A DNA stretch of 42,457 nt from Bauldia sp. GTDB lineage: Bacteria > Pseudomonadota > Alphaproteobacteria > Rhizobiales > Kaistiaceae. The position numbers and the translations under genes are program-made. The stretch spans positions 1 to 42,457 of the forward strand of contig NZ_JAGRLA010000024.1 of assembly GCF_020442045.1 (NCBI RefSeq). The letters run 5' to 3'. Below, in pieces: positions 26,111 through 34,275 of this stretch (positions are counted from its first letter, which is position 1; each line of letters starts with the position of its first letter). A model generated the notes under the pieces. That model worked only from the letters and a program-made list of their open reading frames with translations, did not search any database and was not told where the DNA came from.

Positions 26111-27363
26111 CACTCTCCAATCGCGGCCGCCTTCCGGGATTTCCCGGCCGGACGCTTCCTTTTGTAACTGCCATCCCCTGCGAAGATCGACGCGGCCTTC
26201 TTGCCCAGCCTGACCCGGTCGGCCAGTCGCAGGGGGCCGAAACCAATGTGGTAGAAGTCGTAGAAGTAGCGCTTGGCGTTCGGCATCACAAACTGCCGAT
26301 GGAGGTGGAGCGAGCCGCGCTGCGCGCGCCGGTAGCCCTCGGCGCTCATCATGTCCCGGATGCGGATCATCTTGATGATCGGGCTGCCGGTCTTCGGATT
26401 GCCGAGATCGGCGACCGGGTCGGTCTTGTAGAAATTGATCGGGTCGACCTTGGCCTGGTACTCGATCCACAGAAGCGACTTTTCGGCGCCGACGCGATAG
26501 ACGTCCTGGCGCAGGTCCTTTGCAGCCGGATGCAGGCCGATCTTCATGATCGACGAGCCGACGGTGAGAAAGGCCGTATGGCCGACCTCCTTGTCGAGGC
26601 CGGGCGTCGCGCGATAGGCGCGGGCGATCGCCTCGACCATCATGACCGCGCCGAGGCTGACGCCGGAAAGCAGGACCTCGTCGGCCTCCGGGTCGCGGAT
26701 GGCCTCGATGACGCTTGCCGCGAATTGCCCGATCAGGTCCTCCATGCCGGGAATGTCGCGACGCGCGAGGTCGGCGGCGCAGGCCCAGTCGGCAAGCGCG
26801 AAGTCGAGATAGAAATAGCCGCCCAGGAAGCGCATCAGCAGGCCGAAGACGACGAGACCGACGAGGGTGGCGCCGAGCCAGCCGAGCGGCATCCCCAGCC
26901 ATGCCGCGAGCACGCCGGCGCCGATCCCCAGAAGCACGAAGCCGGCCAGCGTCAGCAGCGGATAGATGAAGAACAGGCCGTAGCGGATGTTGGCCTTGAA
27001 GTAGCGGCGGAGCGTTCCCGTCCAGACGAACTCGAAGAGCGCCTTGTAGCCATGCAGCATTCGGCCGAGCCAGCTCCGCTCGACATAGGGCGCCATCAAC
27101 TCGTCCCAGCGCAGGATCGTGTAGCGGCAGGCGGTGGTCCAGTTGGGGCCGGTGGTGCGGATATCCCACGTCGCCGAACGCTGGTCGGGGGCGACGCTGC
27201 ATGGCGATACGGTCGCCGTGGCGCCCCAAAGCGAGCCGAAGCGCCGAAGCCCGCTGTTCATCCGCCGGTCGAGCCGTTCGATCGACGTCGGCTCGAAGCC
27301 GCTGATATGGACGACGCGCCGGTTGGTGACGAGGCTGCGCTGGGCTGAACTCCTGTCCGGCAA
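26110..27363 (-). CDS. Membrane protein with serine-hydrolase-like GxSxG motif, function unknown
   Basis: About 417 residues from a TTG at 27363, chosen because GGGGA lies upstream and RRVVHISGFEP, which looks like the true N-terminus, follows shortly after; the exact start is uncertain. Two long hydrophobic segments (about 129-150 and 152-183) span the membrane. After them EVLLSGVSLGAV contains G234-V-S236-L-G238, an alpha/beta-hydrolase-type nucleophile elbow. A later FDFYHIGF-like segment may supply a histidine. The tail is very basic. It is translationally coupled to the ICMT-like gene, which suggests a shared lipid substrate. I know no characterised family for it. Confidence 0.65.
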   Translation of the reverse strand: MPDRSSAQRSLVTNRRVVHISGFEPTSIERLDRRMNSGLRRFGSLWGATATVSPCSVAPDQRSATWDIRTTGPNWTTACRYTILRWDELMAPYVERSWLGRMLHGYKALFEFVWTGTLRRYFKANIRYGLFFIYPLLTLAGFVLLGIGAGVLAAWLGMPLGWLGATLVGLVVFGLLMRFLGGYFYLDFALADWACAADLARRDIPGMEDLIGQFAASVIEAIRDPEADEVLLSGVSLGAVMMVEAIARAYRATPGLDKEVGHTAFLTVGSSIMKIGLHPAAKDLRQDVYRVGAEKSLLWIEYQAKVDPINFYKTDPVADLGNPKTGSPIIKMIRIRDMMSAEGYRRAQRGSLHLHRQFVMPNAKRYFYDFYHIGFGPLRLADRVRLGKKAASIFAGDGSYKRKRPAGKSRKAAAIGE

Positions 27364-27890
27364 TGAGCGGTCCCCGATTGGCCCACGACTGATCGGGTCA
27401 GCATTTAGCGGAAGCCGCGACCGGACGCCAGCGGCAGGAGGGCGGATTGCCGGCCGCGGGGGGGCTGACCATGCGATGCGGTTGCCCGACGGGCTGCCTT
27501 TGCCGCCGTCTTTTGACATTCGCGGTTGCGCCGCTATGTTTTTTTCTGACGTTTTTCCCCGTTTTGAGGACCGGATTGGCCGGCTGTCTCCTCGTCGGGG
27601 AAGTCGAGGAGGAGAATGCCGCACGGTGCGCCGGATGCTCCTGACATCCCATGACAGTTGCCGGCGTTAAAGTGTCAGCATCAGGGGCGAGGGTCGCGGG
27701 CGGCCGAGGCCCAGGAAATCCGGGCCGGCGGTCGATATCGCGACCTGCGCCGGCGAAGGAGGGAACACTCCGGGCCTGCTTCGCATTCCCGCGGACCGCC
27801 CTAATTTCCGATCGAGCCATGCTCCGCAGGATGCCGGTGGTTCTTGCCCCTCGGAGGCAGCCAGTTTTGACCAATGCAGGAGGATTGATG
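27364..27890. other. 527-bp intergenic region with promoter and long leader of the betaine operon
   Basis: No gene is supported. The region contains a good sigma-70 pair at 27513-27540 on the plus strand, so the transport mRNA would have a leader of about 340 nt. Within the leader CTGACA and TGTCAG halves (around 27644 and 27672) could form a hairpin. I tested it by eye against glycine and SAM riboswitch cores and found no convincing match. Confidence 0.5.
27513..27540 (+). promoter_or_regulatory. Sigma-70 promoter upstream of the betaine ABC operon
   Basis: TTGACA (27513-27518) and TATGTT (27535-27540) are separated by 16 bp. The -35 is a perfect consensus and a T-rich stretch follows. It points toward the binding-protein gene at 27891. 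Confidence 0.5.
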
Positions 27891-28901
27891 ATGTTTCGCC
27901 ATGCCATAGCCCTTGCCGTCGGCGTTATCGTCGCGGCGCCGGCCCTTGCCCAGGACGCCGAAATGGCGAAATGCGAGCTCGACCGTCCGGTGGTGTTTGC
28001 CGACCTCAACTACGGTTCGGCGCAATTCCACACCGCGGTCGCGAGCCGCATCATCCGCGATGGCTTCGGCTGCGAGGTCGACTCGATTCCCGGCGATACG
28101 ATCCCCCTGATCAACGGTGTGGCGCGCGGCGATGCCGACATCATCATGGAGATCTGGACCGCCAATCCGGCCCAGGCCTGGGTCGATGCCGAGGCGGATG
28201 GCAAGACGGTGGCCCTTGGCACCACTTTCCCGGATGCGATCGAAGGATGGTTCGTCCCGACCTCGGTCGTTTCCGGCGACGGCGCCAAGGCACCCGATCT
28301 CAAGTCGGTCGCCGACCTGGCCAACTACACCGAGCTGTTCGAGGACCCGGAAGAGCCGGGCAAGGGGCGCTTCTACAATTGCCCGGCCGGCTGGCATTGC
28401 GAGGTGGTGAACACCAAGAAGCTCGAGGCCTATGGCCTCGCCGACAAATATACCAACTTCCGGCCGGGAACCGGCGAGGCGCTCGCGGCGGCCGCCGAGC
28501 AGGCGGCGCTGCGCGACAAGCCGGCGGTGTTCTACTACTGGGGGCCGACCTGGCTGCTCGGCAAATACGATTTCACCAAGCTGGAGGAGCCGGCCTATGA
28601 CGCGTCGGTCTGGAAGGCGATGATGGACTCGGACCATCCCACCGAAGCGACGGCTTCGCCGATCACCAAGGTGATCATCGGGGGCAATACCGAGTTCACC
28701 AAGGCCGCGCCGAAGCTGGCGGAATTCCTGAAATCCTATGCTTCGACCAATGCGGTGACCTCGACCGCGCTCGCCTATATGCGCGACAATGACGCCAGCC
28801 CGGACGAAGCCGCGGTCAATTTCCTCAAGACCACCGAGGACTGGACCAGGTGGCTGCCGGCTTCCGCCGTCGAGGGCGTCAAGTCGAACCTCGGCGAGTA
28901 G
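27891..28901 (+). CDS. Glycine betaine/proline-type ABC transporter substrate-binding protein (OpuAC family)
   Basis: A 336-residue periplasmic protein with signal peptide ending at APALAQ. OpuAC family marks are VVFADLNYGSAQFHTAV, GDADIIMEIWTAN, FYNCPAGWHCEVVN and VFYYWGPTWLLGKY, whose tryptophans and tyrosines would cage the quaternary ammonium group. AGGAGG ends 7 nt before ATG 27891 and 4 nt before ATG 27888; the former spacing is better, so I chose 27891. A 70-bp gap holding a strong hairpin separates it from the permease gene. Confidence 0.92.
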   Translation: MFRHAIALAVGVIVAAPALAQDAEMAKCELDRPVVFADLNYGSAQFHTAVASRIIRDGFGCEVDSIPGDTIPLINGVARGDADIIMEIWTANPAQAWVDAEADGKTVALGTTFPDAIEGWFVPTSVVSGDGAKAPDLKSVADLANYTELFEDPEEPGKGRFYNCPAGWHCEVVNTKKLEAYGLADKYTNFRPGTGEALAAAAEQAALRDKPAVFYYWGPTWLLGKYDFTKLEEPAYDASVWKAMMDSDHPTEATASPITKVIIGGNTEFTKAAPKLAEFLKSYASTNAVTSTALAYMRDNDASPDEAAVNFLKTTEDWTRWLPASAVEGVKSNLGE

Positions 28902-28920
28902 CCGGCAGGCCGTGATCTCC

Positions 28921-28951
28921 GACGGGCCGGCGGAAGACGCGCCGGCCCGTC
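28921..28951 (+). terminator. Intercistronic 12-bp stem-loop after the betaine binding-protein gene
   Basis: GACGGGCCGGCG (28921-28932), a 7-nt loop, and CGCCGGCCCGTC (28940-28951) form a perfect 12-bp hairpin, 19 bp after the stop of the binding-protein gene and 20 bp before the permease start. There is no T-run, so it is more likely an mRNA-stabilising or partial-attenuation element that keeps binding protein in excess over the membrane subunits, a known arrangement in ABC operons. Confidence 0.7.
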
Positions 28952-28971
28952 TGCTCCTGAGGACGTGAACG

Positions 28972-29829
28972 ATGTTCGTCGACATCGGCAAGCCCATCGC
29001 AGACGCCACCAACACCTTCATCGAGTGGCTCATCGTCAATTATGGCGACGTCTTCGAATCGATCGCCAATGCCCTGCTCACGGTCCTCGTCCTGATCGAG
29101 CAGGCGCTGCGCTGGGCGCCGCCGTGGTCGGTTCTGATCGTGGTCGGCCTGATCGCCTATGCCGCCAGCCGCAACCTCCTGCTGTCATTCGGGATCGTCG
29201 CCCTGGCCTGGCTTCTCGGCAGCCTCGGGCTGTGGGAGCAGGCGATGCAGACCATCGCGGTCATGCTGGTCTCGGTCGCCATCGCCATCATCATCGGCAT
29301 CCCGCTCGGCGTGCTGACCGCCCGCAGCGACATCGCGCGGGCGCTGCTCAATCCCGTCCTCGACCTGATGCAGACGATCCCGAGCTTCGTCTATCTGATC
29401 CCCGCGGCGATGCTCTTCGGTCTCGGCAAGGTGCCGGCGATCCTGGCGACGGTGATCTATGCGACGCCACCGCTGATCCGGCTGACCGATCTCGGCATCC
29501 GCCAGGTCGATCACTCGGTGGTCGAGGCGAGCCGGGCCTTCGGCGCGACCCGCTGGCAGATGCTCAAGGGTGTCCAGATTCCGCTCGCCCTGCCGTCGAT
29601 CATGCAGGGCATCAACCAGACGATGATGATGGCGCTGGCGATGGTGGTGATCGCCTCGATGATCGGCGCTCGGGGAATCGGCGAGACGGTGCTTCTCGGC
29701 CTCCAGCGCAACGATCCCGGCAAGGGCCTGGTCGGCGGTATCGGCATCGTCATCCTGGCGATCATCTTCGACCGCATCAGCCAGGCCTTCGGTCGCCGCC
29801 TGCAGGCCTATCGGACCGTGGGCGGCTGA
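28972..29829 (+). CDS. Glycine betaine/proline ABC transporter permease (ProW-like)
   Basis: A 285-residue inner-membrane protein with a long N-terminal part typical of ProW, about six helices, and the EAA-like loop EASRAFGATRWQMLKGVQIP followed by LALPSIMQGINQTMMMALAMVVIASMIG, strongly conserved in ProW/OpuAB. The start ATG at 28972 has GAGGA upstream. It is followed 3 bp later by the ATPase gene. Confidence 0.93.
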   Translation: MFVDIGKPIADATNTFIEWLIVNYGDVFESIANALLTVLVLIEQALRWAPPWSVLIVVGLIAYAASRNLLLSFGIVALAWLLGSLGLWEQAMQTIAVMLVSVAIAIIIGIPLGVLTARSDIARALLNPVLDLMQTIPSFVYLIPAAMLFGLGKVPAILATVIYATPPLIRLTDLGIRQVDHSVVEASRAFGATRWQMLKGVQIPLALPSIMQGINQTMMMALAMVVIASMIGARGIGETVLLGLQRNDPGKGLVGGIGIVILAIIFDRISQAFGRRLQAYRTVGG

Positions 29830-29832
29830 TTC

Positions 29833-31026
29833 ATGGCGCTGATCGACGTCCGGCATGTCACCAAGGTCTTCGGGTCGCGGCCGGAGCGTGCGCTCGCCCG
29901 GCTGAAGGCGGGCGCCAGCAAGGAAGAGATCCTGGCCGAAAGCAATCACACCGTCGGGCTCTACGACATCTCGCTGTCGGTGGAGCCCGGCGAGATTTTC
30001 GTGGTGATGGGGCTTTCGGGATCGGGGAAATCGACCCTGATCCGCCACCTCAACCGCCTGATCGACCCGACGGAAGGCGAGATCTTCATCGACGGGATGG
30101 ACATCCTGAAGCTCTCCATCCGGGAGCTGGAGGCCTTCCGCCGCAACAAGACCGGCATGGTCTTCCAGCGCTTCGGCCTGTTTCCCCACCGGACGGTTCT
30201 CCAGAATGTCGCCTATGGCCTCGAAATCCGCGGCGAGCCCAGGGCCGCCCGCGAGGAAAAGGCCGCCGAATGGGTCGCGACGGTGGGGCTCACCGGTTAC
30301 GAGGACCAGTATCCGGAACAGCTTTCGGGCGGCATGCAGCAGCGTGTCGGGCTGGCGCGGGCGCTCTGCACGGACCCGGAAATCCTGCTGATGGACGAGG
30401 CCTTTTCCGCCCTCGATCCGCTGATCCGGGGCCAGATGCAGGACCAGCTGATCGAGCTGCAGTCGCGCCTCCGGAAGACGATCGTCTTCATCACCCACGA
30501 TCTCGACGAGGCGCTGCGGCTCGGCGACCGGATCGCCATCCTCAAGGACGGTACGCTGTCGCAGATCGGCACGCCGGCCGAGATCCTGCTCGATCCGGCC
30601 GACGACTATGTCCGCGCCTTCGTCAAGGACGTCAATCGCGCCCGGGTGCTGACCGTCGAGACGGTGATGAAGCCGCCGCCACTCCGGCTCACCGACGAGA
30701 CGCTGGAGCAGGCGCTGGCCGAGATGCAGCGCCGTGGTGCCGAGATCGGCTATGTCCTCAACGCTCGGGGCTATCGCGGCGTGGTGACCCGCGACGCGGT
30801 CAACGCCGCGATTGCCAGCCATTCGGGACCGACCGTCGACGAGATCGCGGTCGGCGCCCCGTCGATCGCACCGGGCGCTTCGCTTGCCGAAGCGCTGCCG
30901 GCGACGCTTTCCAGCACCTTCCCGGTCGCGGTGATCGATGCCGCCGGATCGCTCGAGGGGATTCTGTCGGCGACGGAGGTCGGCGAGGTCCTGATGCCGG
31001 CGCGGCAGCTCGAAGCGGCCGAATAG
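29833..31026 (+). CDS. Glycine betaine/proline ABC transporter ATP-binding protein (ProV-like, CBS tail)
   Basis: A 397-residue ATPase with the ProV/OpuAA N-terminal extension, Walker A GLSGSGKST (60-68), FQRFGLFPHRTV in the Q-loop region, signature LSGGMQQ (164-170) and Walker B ending D188-E189. Residues from about 275 onward form two CBS-like repeats, which in OpuA sense ionic strength. Hyperosmotic activation is therefore likely for this importer. It is the last gene of the transport operon. Confidence 0.93.
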   Translation: MALIDVRHVTKVFGSRPERALARLKAGASKEEILAESNHTVGLYDISLSVEPGEIFVVMGLSGSGKSTLIRHLNRLIDPTEGEIFIDGMDILKLSIRELEAFRRNKTGMVFQRFGLFPHRTVLQNVAYGLEIRGEPRAAREEKAAEWVATVGLTGYEDQYPEQLSGGMQQRVGLARALCTDPEILLMDEAFSALDPLIRGQMQDQLIELQSRLRKTIVFITHDLDEALRLGDRIAILKDGTLSQIGTPAEILLDPADDYVRAFVKDVNRARVLTVETVMKPPPLRLTDETLEQALAEMQRRGAEIGYVLNARGYRGVVTRDAVNAAIASHSGPTVDEIAVGAPSIAPGASLAEALPATLSSTFPVAVIDAAGSLEGILSATEVGEVLMPARQLEAAE

Positions 31027-31100
31027 GGCCACGGGCGCTCGAATTGTCGCGGGTTGTCGCCCGGGCGGTCAGGCCGTGGTAGACATCGCCGGTTCGCCGC

Positions 31101-31703
31101 ATGGACGACAACATGGACAATATGGTCGTGACGCGTCGCGGGGCGCTGCGCGTTGTTTCACTGGTGCTTGTTTCCGGGCCGATGCTGTCGGCCTGTGCGT
31201 CGCTGTTCGATAAGCCGGACGAGCTGATCAAGGGGGCAGGCCCGCCAAGCCCGGCGACGGTCAATCCGGGGTCCGCCGCGGCGGAGATATCGAGCTATCG
31301 CAAGGCTCGCGGCCTGTCCGCGGTTTCGCTCAACGGGCAGCTGATGGGCATCGCCCGCAGCCATTCCGACGCGATGGCGCGCGCCGACAAGATGTCCCAT
31401 GTGGTGCGCGGCGAGGGCAGCTTCCAGCAGCGGCTGAGCAGGGGCGGCTATGACGCGGCGATCGCGGTCGAGAATGTCGCCGCGGGCCACCGGACCTTCA
31501 ACGAGGCGTTCGCCGGCTGGAAAGCCTCGCGGGGGCACAACGCCAACCTGCTCAAGCCCGGAGTCACCCAGATGGGAATCGCCGTCGCCTTCAGGCCGAA
31601 CAGCAAATACGGGAACTTCTGGACCCTGATCCTGGCCGAGCCGGACAACCGGCACGCCGCGCTCGGGCCGGATGGCGGCCGGCCGATGGCGGTCGCCGGC
31701 TAG
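31101..31703 (+). CDS. CAP-domain (SCP/PR1) lipoprotein
   Basis: A 200-residue protein with a basic N-terminus, a hydrophobic stretch and lipobox LSAC (around residue 32), so it is probably lipid-anchored in the envelope. The CAP domain follows: SSYRKARGLSAV, IARSHSDAMARADKMSHV, VENVAAGHRTFNEAFAGWKAS-GHNANLL and TQMGIAVAF. In bacteria CAP proteins are mostly uncharacterised secreted proteins. No clear ribosome binding site precedes ATG 31101; ATGs at 31113 and 31122 are alternatives. The acyl-CoA synthetase starts 2 bp after the stop. Confidence 0.88.
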   Translation: MDDNMDNMVVTRRGALRVVSLVLVSGPMLSACASLFDKPDELIKGAGPPSPATVNPGSAAAEISSYRKARGLSAVSLNGQLMGIARSHSDAMARADKMSHVVRGEGSFQQRLSRGGYDAAIAVENVAAGHRTFNEAFAGWKASRGHNANLLKPGVTQMGIAVAFRPNSKYGNFWTLILAEPDNRHAALGPDGGRPMAVAG

Positions 31704-31705
31704 CC

Positions 31706-33373
31706 ATGCTGCCACGGGCCGAGAGCTACGAGGCGCTGGTCGAGGCGTTTCGCTGGGAGATACCGGACCGGTTCAACATCGCGGTCGCCTGCTGCGATCG
31801 GTGGGCCGCGGCCGTTCCCGACCGCGTCGCGCTGATCCGGTATGGCGACCGGAGCGGGCAAGGCGCCGTCACCTTCGCCGACCTGAAGCGGGATTCGGAC
31901 CGGCTGGCGCATGCCCTTCGCCATCGCGGTGTTGCGAAGGGTGACCGCCTGGCATTGCTGCTGCCGCAGTCGACCGAGGCGGCGGTCGGCCATCTCGCGG
32001 CCTACAAGCTCGGCGCCATCGTCGTGCCGCTTGCCGCTCTGTTCGGACCCGATGCGCTGGCCTTCCGGCTGAGGGATTCCGGTGCGCGGGCGATCGTCAC
32101 CGACGCGGCCGGGGCGGGGAGGCTTGCCGCGCTGCGCGACGACCTGCCCGACCTCGAGACGGTGCTGTGCGTCGACGGTCCGGACGGCGGGGCGGTCGAA
32201 GGCTATCGGCAAGCGCTGGAGCCGTTCGTCGACCCCTTCCCGGTCATCGGCTCGGGGCCGGACGATCCGGCGATGATGATCTACACCTCCGGCACCACCG
32301 GACCGCCCAAGGGCGCCCTCCATGGCCATCGCGTGCTGCTCGGCCATCTGCCCGGCTTCTCGCTGACCCACGAATTCGCGCCGGAGCCGGACGATCGCGC
32401 GTGGACGCCGTCGGACTGGGCCTGGGCGGGCGGCCTCCTCAATGCCCTGCTGCCGGCACTCTATTTCGGGACGCCGGTGGTCTTCGGGCCGTTCCGCCGC
32501 TTCGACCCCGAGGCTGCCTTCGCGATGATGGCCGAGGCCGGGATCCGCAACGTCTTTCTGCCGCCGACGGCGATCAAGCTGATGGAGGATGTGGAGCGGC
32601 CGCTGGAACGGTTCGACATCAGGCTGAGGACCGTGACCGCGGCGGGCGAGAGCCTCGGCCGATCCGCCTTCGAGCGTGCCGAGGCGACCTTCGGTCGCGC
32701 GATCAACGAATTCTACGGCCAGACCGAGTGCAACTACGTGCTCGGTTCATGCGCGGCGCTCGGTGTCAGCCGTGCCGGCGCGGTCGGCAAGCCGATCCCC
32801 GGCCACGGCGTCTCGGTCATCGGCGAGGACGGGGTGGAACGGCCGCCGGGCGAGGCCGGGGAGATCGCGATCCGCCGCGGCGACCCGTCGATGTTCCTCG
32901 AATACTGGCGGCAGCCGGACGCGACCGGCGAGAAATTCCGTGGCGACTGGATGCTGACCGGCGACCAGGCGGTCCGCGATGCCGACGGCTATGTCCATTT
33001 CATCGGGCGCAACGACGATGTGATCACTTCCGCCGGCTACCGGATCGGGCCGGGCGAGGTCGAGGACTGCCTCGCGACCCACCCCGCGGTCAGGTTGTCG
33101 GCGGTGGTCGGCAAGCCGGACCCGGTTCGCACCGAAATCGTCAGCGCCTTCGTCGCGCTGAAGCCGGGTTACGAGCCGGGCGACAAACTGGCGGAAGACA
33201 TCCGCCGGCATGTCCGGGAGCGGCTGTCGGCGGCGGAATATCCGCGGGAGGTCGCCTTCGTCGACGAGATCCCGCTGACCACATCCGGCAAGGTCATCCG
33301 GCGCGGCTTCCGGGCGAGGGTCCGTGGCGGTTCCGGCGGAGCGGGAGCCGATCAGGTCTTGCCTTCGCCGTAA
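31706..33373 (+). CDS. AMP-binding acyl-CoA synthetase
   Basis: A 555-residue adenylate-forming enzyme activating a carboxylic acid with ATP and CoA. Core motifs: Y193-TSGTTGPPKG (phosphate loop), INEFYGQTECNY (A5), HFIGRNDDVITSAGYRIGPGEVE (A7-A8 hinge) and TTSGKVIRRGF with the catalytic lysine K529. The overall look (W-AGGLLNALLP and the short N-terminal section) is that of medium-chain or aryl/acyl-CoA synthetases. Chain length cannot be judged by eye. The 3' end overlaps the convergent cupin gene by 22 bp. Confidence 0.92.
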   Translation: MLPRAESYEALVEAFRWEIPDRFNIAVACCDRWAAAVPDRVALIRYGDRSGQGAVTFADLKRDSDRLAHALRHRGVAKGDRLALLLPQSTEAAVGHLAAYKLGAIVVPLAALFGPDALAFRLRDSGARAIVTDAAGAGRLAALRDDLPDLETVLCVDGPDGGAVEGYRQALEPFVDPFPVIGSGPDDPAMMIYTSGTTGPPKGALHGHRVLLGHLPGFSLTHEFAPEPDDRAWTPSDWAWAGGLLNALLPALYFGTPVVFGPFRRFDPEAAFAMMAEAGIRNVFLPPTAIKLMEDVERPLERFDIRLRTVTAAGESLGRSAFERAEATFGRAINEFYGQTECNYVLGSCAALGVSRAGAVGKPIPGHGVSVIGEDGVERPPGEAGEIAIRRGDPSMFLEYWRQPDATGEKFRGDWMLTGDQAVRDADGYVHFIGRNDDVITSAGYRIGPGEVEDCLATHPAVRLSAVVGKPDPVRTEIVSAFVALKPGYEPGDKLAEDIRRHVRERLSAAEYPREVAFVDEIPLTTSGKVIRRGFRARVRGGSGGAGADQVLPSP

Positions 33374-34275
33374 TAGTAGTTGGCGCGGCGGCCGAAGAAC
33401 AGCGACCGCAGGCGCCGCCGCATGCCCTCACTCCGCCGCAGGGGCTTGATCACCGACTGGGCAACGCCAAGGGCCATGGTCTTGGCGCCGTCGAGGAGGG
33501 GATGGCGGCCGGGCGCCGGCTGTGGCAGGTGGAGCTTGCGGAGGACCGCGTTCGCCAGGTAGAGGCGGTTCATCCTGATGTCGCGCCGCGACTTCCAGGT
33601 GATCGCCATCGAGATCGTCCAGTCGTCGCCGGTGCGCACCCAGTGCGGCCAGGTATAGGGCAGGAACATGCCCTCGCCGGGCGCGAAGCGGAAGACCGTC
33701 GCCCGCTCCTCGAAATGCGCGAGATAGGAGAGATTCCGGTGCTTTCCCGGATAGGTCTCGAGATCGGCCTCCGGAACCAGCGCGCGGTCGCGGTTGTCGA
33801 AGACATGCATGAACTTCTCGCCATGCAGGTGGACGAAGAAATTCTCCTCATAGTCGATGTGGAAGGGCGTCACGCCATTCGCCGAGGAGACGAAGATGAA
33901 GCCCTGGAAGTCCTGCATGCCGGTTTCGTCGCCGCTGCCGCCGATCGCCGCGCGGGCGTCGGCGAGCGCGGCGCGGATCAGGGCGGCGTATTCGGGGACC
34001 GTCTCGACATTCTTCAGCACCATCCAGGCGCCGCAGGTCGCGATCTGGCGGACGACCTCGGCCGGCGGGAGGTCGATGCCGGGCACCTGGTCCGGCGGCT
34101 GGTTCGGCTCGAGCCTCCCCGAGTTGTATTCGACCCGGTCGCGGTCGAGCCGTCCGGCAAGGCCGGCGAGCGCGTCGAGGCTGAGGAGCGGATGGTCGGA
34201 AAGATGGTGGCGGATGCGGAACGGCCGATCGGGAAATCCAGCCGCCGCGTCGCGGTCGATGTCGATGAGGCTCAC
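33352..34275 (-). CDS. JmjC/cupin-like 2-oxoglutarate-type oxygenase
   Basis: A 307-residue protein. The double-stranded beta-helix carries PFHIDYEENFFVHLHG with H139-x-D141 and a distal histidine in LPYTWPHWVRTG (H211), the two-His-one-carboxylate iron site of cupin-like/JmjC hydroxylases. A basic, tyrosine-rich tail follows. The start is the GTG at 34275, overlapping the upstream acyltransferase stop (GTGA). Last gene of a three-gene operon with a flippase; a hydroxylation of an envelope lipid or glycan is inferred only from that context. Confidence 0.75.
   Translation of the reverse strand: MSLIDIDRDAAAGFPDRPFRIRHHLSDHPLLSLDALAGLAGRLDRDRVEYNSGRLEPNQPPDQVPGIDLPPAEVVRQIATCGAWMVLKNVETVPEYAALIRAALADARAAIGGSGDETGMQDFQGFIFVSSANGVTPFHIDYEENFFVHLHGEKFMHVFDNRDRALVPEADLETYPGKHRNLSYLAHFEERATVFRFAPGEGMFLPYTWPHWVRTGDDWTISMAITWKSRRDIRMNRLYLANAVLRKLHLPQPAPGRHPLLDGAKTMALGVAQSVIKPLRRSEGMRRRLRSLFFGRRANYYYGEGKT

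Noticed and set aside
27541..27890. Possible glycine or SAM riboswitch in the betaine leader (GCGCCGGCGAAGGAGGGAA-like stretch)
   Set aside because: The surrounding conserved bases and paired helices of those aptamers are not present by eye.
28965..31082. Very long plus-strand frame across the betaine permease and ATPase genes
   Set aside because: It is an arginine- and proline-rich shadow in another frame of two well-supported ABC genes.
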